This document shows positions 1 through 5,935 of a DNA stretch of 6,095 nt, in pieces. Position 1 is the first letter of the stretch, and each line of letters starts with the position of its first letter. The notes under the pieces were generated by a model. The model had not been told where the DNA came from. It made no database searches and saw only the letters and a program-made list of their open reading frames with translations. The position numbers were made by a program, and so were the translations under genes. This stretch comes from Thiohalospira sp051745535 (GTDB lineage: Bacteria > Pseudomonadota > Gammaproteobacteria > Thiohalospirales > Thiohalospiraceae): NCBI GenBank assembly GCA_051745535.1, contig JBNJED010000091.1, positions 1-6,095 on the forward strand, read 5' to 3'.

Positions 1-167
1 CGCCCCTTCTCCACCAGCAGCGCGATCTCCCAGGCCGAGATGGCCGAGATCAGGATCTCGCCGTCATCCGCCTGCAACTCCTGCTCGATGGCCTCGAGTG
101 CCGGTTGCGAGAGCCGCGGAGTGCCGTTGACCCACCACAGCAGGGCGTGGGTGTCCAGCACGATCAA
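1..167 (-). CDS. vapC: VapC-type PIN-domain toxin, N-terminal 55 residues (truncated by window edge)
   Basis: The toxin of a type II toxin-antitoxin pair. PIN-domain toxins are Mg-dependent ribonucleases that cut RNA, often tRNA, when freed from their antitoxin. Reading leftwards from 167, the visible N-terminus is M-IVLDTHALLWWVNGT, with the first PIN acidic residue at Asp5, and later ISAISAWEIALLVEKG, with the conserved Glu47 of the SxWE motif. This is the subgroup that usually pairs with Phd/YefM antitoxins. The remaining acidic residues lie beyond position 1, so catalytic completeness cannot be judged. The start is taken as TTG at 167-165: it overlaps the antitoxin stop as TTGA, and GGGAGG (180-175) lies 7 bases upstream. 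A GTG at 161 is the alternative. Expression is probably coupled to the antitoxin. The family call is firm; RNA target unknown. Confidence 0.9.
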   Translation of the reverse strand, partial: MIVLDTHALLWWVNGTPRLSQPALEAIEQELQADDGEILISAISAWEIALLVEKG

Positions 168-400
168 CGCAGCGCCTCCCAGTCTCCCTCGGCCACCGGT
201 TCGAAGGGGTCGGTCAGCTCGACGACACTGCCGCGCAGCCGTTCCAGGGGGGAGCGGTCATCGGACTTGTGCCGGCGCACCTCGATGGCGGGCCGGCCCT
301 TGTCAGTGATGATGATGGCCTCGCCCGAGGTCTCGATCTCGCGAAAGTATTCCAGCGCCCTCGCCTTGAAGCGGGACTTGGAGACCTCTTCGGTGTGCAT
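164..400 (-). CDS. Phd/YefM-family antitoxin
   Basis: The antitoxin partner of the downstream PIN toxin. It should bind and block the toxin and repress its own operon. The product is 78 residues from ATG at 400. Residues about 3-43 match the Phd/YefM DNA-binding fold: SKSRFKARALEYFREIETSGE, then the strand-forming AIIITDKGRPAIEV. Residues about 52-78 (ERLRGSVVELTDPFEPV, ending DWEALR) match the toxin-binding tail seen in Phd antitoxins paired with PIN toxins. An in-frame GTG at 406 would add two residues, but it lies inside the Shine-Dalgarno sequence GGAGGTGA (410-403), so ATG 400 is preferred. The stop TGA (166-164) overlaps the toxin's TTG start. Antitoxin first, toxin second is the usual order. 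Several TGGTCA half-sites just upstream are a likely target for autorepression. Confidence 0.9.
   Translation of the reverse strand: MHTEEVSKSRFKARALEYFREIETSGEAIIITDKGRPAIEVRRHKSDDRSPLERLRGSVVELTDPFEPVAEGDWEALR
175..180 (-). promoter_or_regulatory. Shine-Dalgarno of the vapC toxin gene
   Basis: GGGAGG on the minus strand lies inside the last codons of the antitoxin gene, 7 bases before the TTG at 167. Its position decides in favour of the TTG start over GTG 161 and suggests the toxin is translated by ribosomes finishing the antitoxin. Confidence 0.65.
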
Positions 401-468
401 GGTCACCTCCCCTGGTCATGAGCCTTTCCCGAAGGCTAGCACGGAGCGGTGACCAGGGCGAGTGGTCA
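400..468. promoter_or_regulatory. Repeated TGGTCA/TGACCA half-sites, likely toxin-antitoxin operator
   Basis: Four copies of one hexamer occur in 69 bases: TGGTCA at 400-405, TGGTCA at 413-418, TGACCA at 450-455 and TGGTCA at 463-468. The last two form a perfect dyad with a 7-base spacer (450-468). The second and third extend to a 9-bp inverted repeat, CCCTGGTCA (410-418) with TGACCAGGG (450-458). Starts within each pair are 13 bases apart. Phd/YefM antitoxins bind dyads in front of their own operon, so these are good operator candidates. Inside the large repeat sits a small hairpin, AGCCTT-TCCCG-AAGGCT (421-437). The repeats are seen directly; operator function is inferred. No clear -35/-10 pair for the toxin-antitoxin operon was found. 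Confidence 0.5.
403..410 (-). promoter_or_regulatory. Shine-Dalgarno of the antitoxin gene
   Basis: On the minus strand GGAGGTGA is a perfect complement to the 3' end of 16S rRNA. The GGAGG core is 5 bases from ATG 400. It contains the possible GTG start at 406-404, which argues against that start being used. This is the strongest ribosome binding site in the window. Confidence 0.8.
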
Positions 469-475
469 GAAAGAA

Positions 476-511
476 GGGGTATCGGTGGGGTGGGGGACCG
501 GGGTCCCGGGG
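476..511 (+). other. G-quadruplex-type motif, five G-runs of four or more
   Basis: Five runs of four or five G occur at 476-479, 487-490, 492-496, 500-503 and 508-511, separated by loops of 7, 1, 3 and 4 bases. This exceeds the usual four-run G3+N1-7 definition. It lies in the non-coding gap, about 22 bases upstream of the candidate pyrG -35 element. A competing duplex fold exists: GGGACC-GG-GGTCCC at 494-507. The motif is certain; folding in the cell is not. Confidence 0.55.
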
Positions 512-533
512 CGTCCGGAAACCAGTGCGCCGA

Positions 534-562
534 TTGCAACCCGGCCCCAAAAGGCCGAAAAT
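534..562 (+). promoter_or_regulatory. Candidate sigma70-type promoter of the pyrG operon
   Basis: TTGCAA (534-539) matches four of six bases of TTGACA, and GAAAAT (557-562) matches four of six of TATAAT, with an ideal 17-base spacer. This is the most A+T-rich patch in an otherwise G/C-dense gap. Transcription would start near 569-571, giving a leader of about 53 bases before the pyrG ATG. It is the best pair I see in the gap, but the match is moderate and inferred by eye. Confidence 0.4.
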
Positions 563-574
563 TGGCGGCTTGAG

Positions 575-607
575 CCCGGGCCCCGGCGGCCCGCCCACCC
601 CTCACCC
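575..607 (-). other. C-rich pyrG leader: G-quadruplex motif on the minus strand
   Basis: Six runs of three or four C lie at 575-577, 581-584, 590-592, 594-596, 598-601 and 605-607, with spacers of 3, 5, 1, 1 and 3 bases. The minus strand, which is the template for pyrG, is thus a G-quadruplex motif, and the plus strand could be an i-motif. The RNA would be C-rich. A 6-bp hairpin CGGGCC-CCGGC-GGCCCG (577-593) is an alternative fold. There is no recognisable Shine-Dalgarno between here and the ATG at 623. Confidence 0.4.
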
Positions 608-622
608 GGCGAACTGGACTGG

Positions 623-2272
623 ATGACCAAGTACATCTTCATTACCGGCGGCGTGGTCTCCTCTCTGGGCAAGGGGATCTCGGCCGCCTCCCTGGCGTCG
701 ATCCTGGAGTCCCGCGGCCTGCGGGTGACCCTGCTCAAGCTGGATCCCTACATCAACGTGGACCCGGGGACCATGAGCCCCTTCCAGCACGGCGAGGTCT
801 TCGTCACCGAGGACGGCGCCGAGACCGACCTGGACCTGGGCCACTACGAGCGCTTCGTCCGGACCACCATGACCCGCCGCAACAACTTCACCAGCGGCCG
901 GGTCTACGAGAACGTGATCCACAAGGAGCGCCGCGGCGACTACCTCGGCGGCACGGTCCAGGTGATCCCCCACATCACCGACGAGATCAAGCAGCTCATC
1001 CAGGAGGGGGCGGACGGCTACGACGTCGCCATGGTGGAGATCGGCGGCACCGTGGGCGACATCGAGTCGCTGCCCTTCCTGGAGGCCATCCGCCAGATGC
1101 GGGTGGAGCAGGGGGCGGAGAACGCCATCTTCATGCACCTCACCCTGCTGCCCTGGATCCCCACGGCGGGGGAGATGAAGACCAAGCCGACGCAGCACTC
1201 GGTGAAGGAGCTGCGCTCCATCGGCATCCAGCCGGACATCCTGCTCTGCCGGGCGGAACGGCCGGTGCCGCCGGAGGAGCGGCGCAAGATCGCGCTCTTC
1301 ACCAACACTGAGGAGCGCGCCGTCTTCAGCGCCATCGACGCCGACAGCATCTACCGCATCCCCATGCTCCTCCACGCCGAGGGGCTGGACGATATCGTGG
1401 TGGAGAAGCTGCGCCTGGCCGCCCACGAGGCGGACCTGTCCGAGTGGCAGGCGGTGGTGGACGCCCTGGGCCGCACCGAGCGGACGGTGACCGTGGCCAT
1501 GGTGGGCAAGTACGTGGAGCTCACCGAGGCGTACAAGTCGCTCTCCGAGGCGCTCATCCACGCCGGCCTGCACACCGGCAGCAAGGTCCATATCGAGTAC
1601 GTCGACTCCGAGCTGCTGGAGCGCGAGGGCACCGGGGTGCTGGAGAGCGCCGACGCCATCCTGGTCCCCGGCGGCTTCGGCGAGCGCGGGGTGGAGGGCA
1701 AGATCGCCGCCGTGCGCTGCGCCCGGGAGCAGGGGATCCCCTATCTCGGGATCTGCCTGGGCATGCAGGTGGCGGTCATCGAGTTCGCCCGGGACGTGGC
1801 CGAACTGGAGGGCGCCCACTCCAGCGAGTTCGACCCGCAGACCCTGCACCCGGTCATCGGTCTCATTACCGAGTGGACCACTGCCGACGGCCGGGTGGAG
1901 ACCCGCGATGAGGCCAGCGACCTGGGCGGGACCATGCGCCTGGGGGCGCAGCCCTGCCGGGTGATCGAGGGTAGCCGGATCCGCGACCTCTACGACAAGG
2001 AGGTCATCGTCGAGCGCCACCGCCACCGCTACGAATTCAACAACCACTACCTGGAGGTGCTGGAGAAGGCCGGCCTCTCGGTGGCCGGGACCTCCATGGA
2101 CGGCAGCCTGGTGGAGGTGGTGGAGCTGCCCGACCACCCCTGGTTCGTCGCCTGCCAGTTCCACCCGGAGTTCACCTCCACGCCCCGGGACGGCCATCCG
2201 CTGTTCTCCGGCTTTGTCAATGCCGCCGCGGAGCACCGTGCGGCGCGCCAGCAAGGGAGTGAATCGGCATGA
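623..2272 (+). CDS. pyrG: CTP synthase (glutamine-hydrolysing)
   Basis: Converts UTP, ATP and glutamine to CTP, the last step of de novo pyrimidine synthesis, in the cytoplasm. The product is 549 residues (E. coli 545). The N-terminal synthetase domain opens with MTKYIFITGGVVSSLGKGIS, holding the P-loop (Lys17), then Asp71 and Glu139 of the Mg/ATP site and KTKPTQ (186-191) at the UTP/CTP site. The glutaminase domain from about 290 has GGFGERG (350-356), the nucleophile Cys378 in YLGICLGMQ, and His514/Glu516 in CQFHPEF, so the triad is complete. The reading frame is open back to an ATG at 449, but that 58-residue extension is Pro/Arg-rich and unlike the family, so ATG 623 is the start. No clear Shine-Dalgarno precedes it. 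The segment LLPWIPTAGEM (175-185) differs slightly from the E. coli PYMAASGEV. The stop overlaps kdsA by four bases (ATGA). Confidence 0.98.
   Translation: MTKYIFITGGVVSSLGKGISAASLASILESRGLRVTLLKLDPYINVDPGTMSPFQHGEVFVTEDGAETDLDLGHYERFVRTTMTRRNNFTSGRVYENVIHKERRGDYLGGTVQVIPHITDEIKQLIQEGADGYDVAMVEIGGTVGDIESLPFLEAIRQMRVEQGAENAIFMHLTLLPWIPTAGEMKTKPTQHSVKELRSIGIQPDILLCRAERPVPPEERRKIALFTNTEERAVFSAIDADSIYRIPMLLHAEGLDDIVVEKLRLAAHEADLSEWQAVVDALGRTERTVTVAMVGKYVELTEAYKSLSEALIHAGLHTGSKVHIEYVDSELLEREGTGVLESADAILVPGGFGERGVEGKIAAVRCAREQGIPYLGICLGMQVAVIEFARDVAELEGAHSSEFDPQTLHPVIGLITEWTTADGRVETRDEASDLGGTMRLGAQPCRVIEGSRIRDLYDKEVIVERHRHRYEFNNHYLEVLEKAGLSVAGTSMDGSLVEVVELPDHPWFVACQFHPEFTSTPRDGHPLFSGFVNAAAEHRAARQQGSESA
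2254..2260 (+). promoter_or_regulatory. Shine-Dalgarno of kdsA
   Basis: AGGGAGT inside the end of pyrG, about 8-9 bases before ATG 2269, is a good ribosome binding site. With the ATGA overlap it suggests both coupled and independent initiation on kdsA. Confidence 0.55.
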
Positions 2273-3111
2273 ATCTGTGCGGCTTCGAGGTCGGCCCGCG
2301 CGAGCCCTTCTTCCTCATCGCCGGCCCCTGCGTCATCGAGAGCGAGGCCCTGGCCCTGGAGACCGCCGGCCAGCTGGCGGAGATGGCCCGGGCACAGGGG
2401 ATCCCCTTCATCTACAAGTCCTCCTTCGACAAGGCCAATCGCACCTCGGCCAAGAGCTATCGCGGTCCCGGCCTGGAGGAGGGGCTGCGTATCCTCCAGC
2501 GGATCCGCGACGAGGTGGGGGTGCCGGTCCTCACCGACGTCCACGAGGACACCCCCATGGAGGAGGTGGCCGAGGTGGTGGACGTCCTGCAGACGCCGGC
2601 CTTCCTCGCCCGCCAGACCAACTTCATCCAGAACGTCGCCCGCCAGGGCCGGCCGGTGAACATCAAGAAGGGCCAGTTCCTGGCGCCCTGGGACATGGAC
2701 AACGTGGTGGCCAAGGCGCGCGAGGTGGGCAACGACCAGGTAATGGTCTGCGAGCGCGGCGTCTCCTTCGGCTACAACACCCTGATCTCGGACATGCGCG
2801 GCCTCGCCAGCATGCGCGATACCGGCGCCCCGGTGGTCTTCGACGCCACCCACTCGGTCCAGCAGCCCGGCGGGCAGGGCGGCCGCTCCGGCGGGCAACG
2901 GGAGTTCGTCCCGGTGCTCGCCCGCTCCGCCATCGCCGCCGGCATCAGCGGCCTGTTCATGGAAACCCACCCGGACCCCGAGCGGGCGCTCTCCGACGGC
3001 CCCAACATGTGGCCCATGGACAAGCTCCCCGCGCTGCTGGAGACCCTCAAGGCCCTGGATGCGGCGGTGAAGGCCGCCCCCTACGCGGAAGAGACCCTGG
3101 GCGGCCTCTGA
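2269..3111 (+). CDS. kdsA: 3-deoxy-D-manno-octulosonate 8-phosphate synthase, metal-dependent (Cys) type
   Basis: Condenses phosphoenolpyruvate with arabinose 5-phosphate to KDO 8-phosphate, the entry step to the KDO sugar of lipopolysaccharide. The product is 280 residues, a full TIM-barrel DAHP-synthase-family enzyme. Landmarks are KSSFDKANRTSAKSYRGPG (50-68), TDVHE (89-93), ARQTNFI (114-120), NIKKGQF (131-137), CERGVSFGYN (161-170) and HPDPE (234-238). The usual E. coli GGMNVLES is here AGPCVIES: Cys21 replaces the Asn of metal-independent enzymes. The other three metal ligands are present at His195, Glu232 and Asp243, each exactly ten positions after those of Aquifex (C11, H185, E222, D233). 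So this should be a class II, metal-requiring enzyme. Its start overlaps the pyrG stop. Its substrate phosphoenolpyruvate is the product of the next gene, eno. A strong hairpin spans its stop codon. Confidence 0.97.
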   Translation: MNLCGFEVGPREPFFLIAGPCVIESEALALETAGQLAEMARAQGIPFIYKSSFDKANRTSAKSYRGPGLEEGLRILQRIRDEVGVPVLTDVHEDTPMEEVAEVVDVLQTPAFLARQTNFIQNVARQGRPVNIKKGQFLAPWDMDNVVAKAREVGNDQVMVCERGVSFGYNTLISDMRGLASMRDTGAPVVFDATHSVQQPGGQGGRSGGQREFVPVLARSAIAAGISGLFMETHPDPERALSDGPNMWPMDKLPALLETLKALDAAVKAAPYAEETLGGL

Positions 3112-3119
3112 GGCCGCCC
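3099..3119 (+). repeat. Perfect 9-bp inverted repeat spanning the kdsA stop codon
   Basis: GGGCGGCCT (3099-3107) and AGGCCGCCC (3111-3119) are perfect complements with a 3-base spacer, CTG. The TGA stop of kdsA (3109-3111) sits at the loop. The following bases, starting TACCCACAAGG, contain no T-run, so this is not a standard rho-independent terminator. It could slow ribosomes or polymerase, protect the 3' end of a processed pyrG-kdsA message, or lower expression passing into eno. The structure is seen; its effect is inferred. Confidence 0.6.
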
Positions 3120-3157
3120 TACCCACAAGGCCCAGCCATAAGGAACGAAAGAACCCC

Positions 3158-4471
<1,314 letters not shown>

Positions 4472-4476
4472 GGGCC

Positions 4477-4752
4477 ATGCGCTGGGTCGCCGGCCTGCTG
4501 GCGCTGCTGCTGGTCGGCCTGCAGTTCCGGCTGTGGTCCGACGAGGGCGGCCTGCCCGAGGTCTGGCGGCTGGAGGCGGCGGTGGCCGAGCAGCGCGCTG
4601 CCAACGCCGAACTGGCCGAGCGCAACCGCGCCCTGCGGGCCGAGGTGGAGGACCTCAAGCGCGGTCTGGACGCCATCGAGGAGCGTGCCCGCAGCGAGCT
4701 GGGCATGATCCGGGAGGGCGAGACCTTCTTCCTGCTGGTGGACGACGAGTGA
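4477..4752 (+). CDS. ftsB: Cell division protein FtsB
   Basis: A small bitopic inner-membrane protein of the divisome that forms the FtsQ-FtsB-FtsL complex and signals activation of septal wall synthesis. The product is 91 residues (E. coli 103). A single membrane segment occupies about residues 3-20 (VAGLLALLLVGLQFRLW) with a short cytoplasmic start. A periplasmic coiled coil, rich in Ala, Leu, Glu and Arg, runs from about 28 to 75. The conserved end AIEERARSELGMIREGETFF (66-85) matches E. coli [20 protein letters not shown]. It lacks the longer C-terminal tail of the E. coli protein. The gene begins 5 bases after the eno stop with only a weak AGGG near the ATG, so translation probably depends on coupling to eno. 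Its stop overlaps the GTG start of ispD. Confidence 0.95.
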   Translation: MRWVAGLLALLLVGLQFRLWSDEGGLPEVWRLEAAVAEQRAANAELAERNRALRAEVEDLKRGLDAIEERARSELGMIREGETFFLLVDDE

Positions 4753-5462
4753 GCACCAACCCCGTTCCCTTCTGGGCAGTGATCCCCGCCGCCGGCGCCG
4801 GCCGGCGCATGGGGTCGGCCACCCCCAAGCAGTACCTGGAGATCCACGGCCGGGCCGTGCTCCACCACACGGTGGCCCGCCTGGCCGCCCAGCCCGGCCT
4901 GCGCGGCATCGTCGTCGCCGTGGATGCCGCCGATGAGCACTTCGACACGCTGGCCGCCGACCTCCCCGGCCCGGTCCACCGCGTCACCGGCGGGGCGGAG
5001 CGAGCCGACTCGGTCCTCGCCGCCCTGGACCACCTGGCCGGCCACGCCGCGGCCGACGAATGGGTCCTGGTCCACGATGCGGCACGGCCCTGCCTGCGCG
5101 GCGAGGACCTGGACCGGCTGTTGACCACCCTGGCGGGGGAGGCGGTGGGCGGCCTGCTGGGGGTCCCCGTCGTGGACACCGTCAAGCACGCCGATCCCGG
5201 CGGGGTGGTGGACGCCACGGTGGACCGCAGGGGCCTGTGGCGGGCGCTGACGCCGCAGATGTTCCGCCTGGGGCTGCTGCGCGAGGCGCTTACCGCCGCC
5301 CTGGCCGCCGGGGTTCCGGTCACCGACGAGGCCTCGGCGGTGGAGTGGGCCGGCCACCGGCCGCACATGGTCGAGGGGGCCGCCGACAACGTGAAGATCA
5401 CCCGCCCGGAGGATCTGGCCCTGGCCGCCCTCTACCTCGACCACCAGACGGAGATGGCGTGA
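4749..5462 (+). CDS. ispD: 2-C-methyl-D-erythritol 4-phosphate cytidylyltransferase
   Basis: Transfers CMP from CTP to 2-C-methyl-D-erythritol 4-phosphate, the third step of the MEP isoprenoid pathway. The product is 237 residues (E. coli 236). The nucleotide-binding loop is PAAGAGRRMGSATPKQYL (13-30), with catalytic Arg20 and Lys27. VHDAARPC (108-115) is the metal/CTP region. DRRGLWRALTPQ (159-170) has the substrate-binding Arg160, and VEGAADNVKIT (208-218) has Lys216. All family signatures are present. The start is GTG 4749, overlapping the ftsB stop as GTGA; the frame is open far upstream inside eno and ftsB, but family length and the VIPAAG position fix the start here. No strong Shine-Dalgarno is visible, consistent with coupling to ftsB. 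It consumes CTP, the product of pyrG in the same operon. Confidence 0.97.
   Translation: MSTNPVPFWAVIPAAGAGRRMGSATPKQYLEIHGRAVLHHTVARLAAQPGLRGIVVAVDAADEHFDTLAADLPGPVHRVTGGAERADSVLAALDHLAGHAAADEWVLVHDAARPCLRGEDLDRLLTTLAGEAVGGLLGVPVVDTVKHADPGGVVDATVDRRGLWRALTPQMFRLGLLREALTAALAAGVPVTDEASAVEWAGHRPHMVEGAADNVKITRPEDLALAALYLDHQTEMA
5450..5453 (+). promoter_or_regulatory. Shine-Dalgarno of ispF
   Basis: GGAG within the end of ispD lies 8 bases before ATG 5462 and supports that start over the in-frame GTG immediately before it at 5459. Confidence 0.45.
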
Positions 5463-5935
5463 TGCGCATCGGCCACGGCTTCGACGTCCACCGCTTCGGC
5501 GAGGGCGATCACGTCGTCCTGGGCGGGGTCACCATCCCCCACGGGCAGGGGCTGATGGCCCACTCCGACGGCGACGTCCTCCTCCACGCCCTCTGCGATG
5601 CCCTGCTGGGCGCCGCCGGCCTGGGCGACATCGGCCGCCACTTCCCCGACGACGACCCGGCCTGGGCCGGCGCCGACAGCCGCCTGCTCCTGCGCCACTG
5701 CCGGGATGCCGTGGCGGCGGCCGGCTGGGCGCCGGTGAACGTCGATACCACCCTCATTGCCCAGCGCCCCCGGATCGGTCCCCACGTCGAGGCCATGGCG
5801 GCCAACATCGCCACCGACCTCGGCCTGGCCGCCGGGGCGGCCAACGTCAAGGCGACCACCACCGAGCGGCTGGGTTACACCGGCCGGGAGGAGGGCATCG
5901 CCGCCCACGCCGTCGCCCTCCTGGGGCCGATGTGA
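5462..5935 (+). CDS. ispF: 2-C-methyl-D-erythritol 2,4-cyclodiphosphate synthase
   Basis: Cyclises 4-diphosphocytidyl-methylerythritol 2-phosphate to the 2,4-cyclodiphosphate, releasing CMP; two steps after IspD in the MEP pathway. The product is 157 residues (E. coli 159) and is expected to be a trimer. Zinc ligands Asp8 and His10 are in RIGHGFDVHRF, and His42 is in LLHALCDALLG. HSDGD (34-38), DIGRHFPDDDP (56-66) and KATTTERLGYTGREEGIA (130-147) are the substrate and CDP-binding signatures, with Glu135 and Arg142. All expected residues are there. The ATG shares one base with the ispD stop (TGATG). It is a separate gene, not the IspDF fusion known in some other proteobacteria. The truD start overlaps its stop. 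Confidence 0.97.
   Translation: MRIGHGFDVHRFGEGDHVVLGGVTIPHGQGLMAHSDGDVLLHALCDALLGAAGLGDIGRHFPDDDPAWAGADSRLLLRHCRDAVAAAGWAPVNVDTTLIAQRPRIGPHVEAMAANIATDLGLAAGAANVKATTTERLGYTGREEGIAAHAVALLGPM

Noticed and set aside
40..452. Plus-strand open frames across the toxin-antitoxin region
   Set aside because: Arg/Ser/Pro-rich without motifs and opposite two genes with clear family signatures and ribosome sites.
433..469. Minus-strand promoter for the toxin-antitoxin operon (CTGACC 469-464 with TAGCCT 438-433)
   Set aside because: The spacer is 25 bases, too long for sigma70, and TAGCCT is a poor -10. A promoter must exist nearby but I cannot place it.
542..557. CGGCC-CCAAAA-GGCCG hairpin as a terminator
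   Set aside because: Only 5 bp with no T-run on either strand at the right place, and it lies inside the promoter spacer; may be chance.
449..622. In-frame 58-residue N-terminal extension of PyrG
   Set aside because: Pro/Arg-rich, absent from the family, runs through the promoter candidate and C-rich leader; MTKYIFITGG is the standard start.
602..2254. A 550-codon open frame on the minus strand opposite pyrG
   Set aside because: Its product is His/Asp/Gly/Leu/Val-rich low-complexity sequence without a recognisable fold, and it mirrors a clearly real gene. Long antisense frames are expected in DNA with very G/C-rich third codon positions.
3137..3142. CATAAG as a -10 element for a separate eno promoter
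   Set aside because: Four of six matches, but the bases at the -35 distance (CCGCCC) do not resemble any -35 element.
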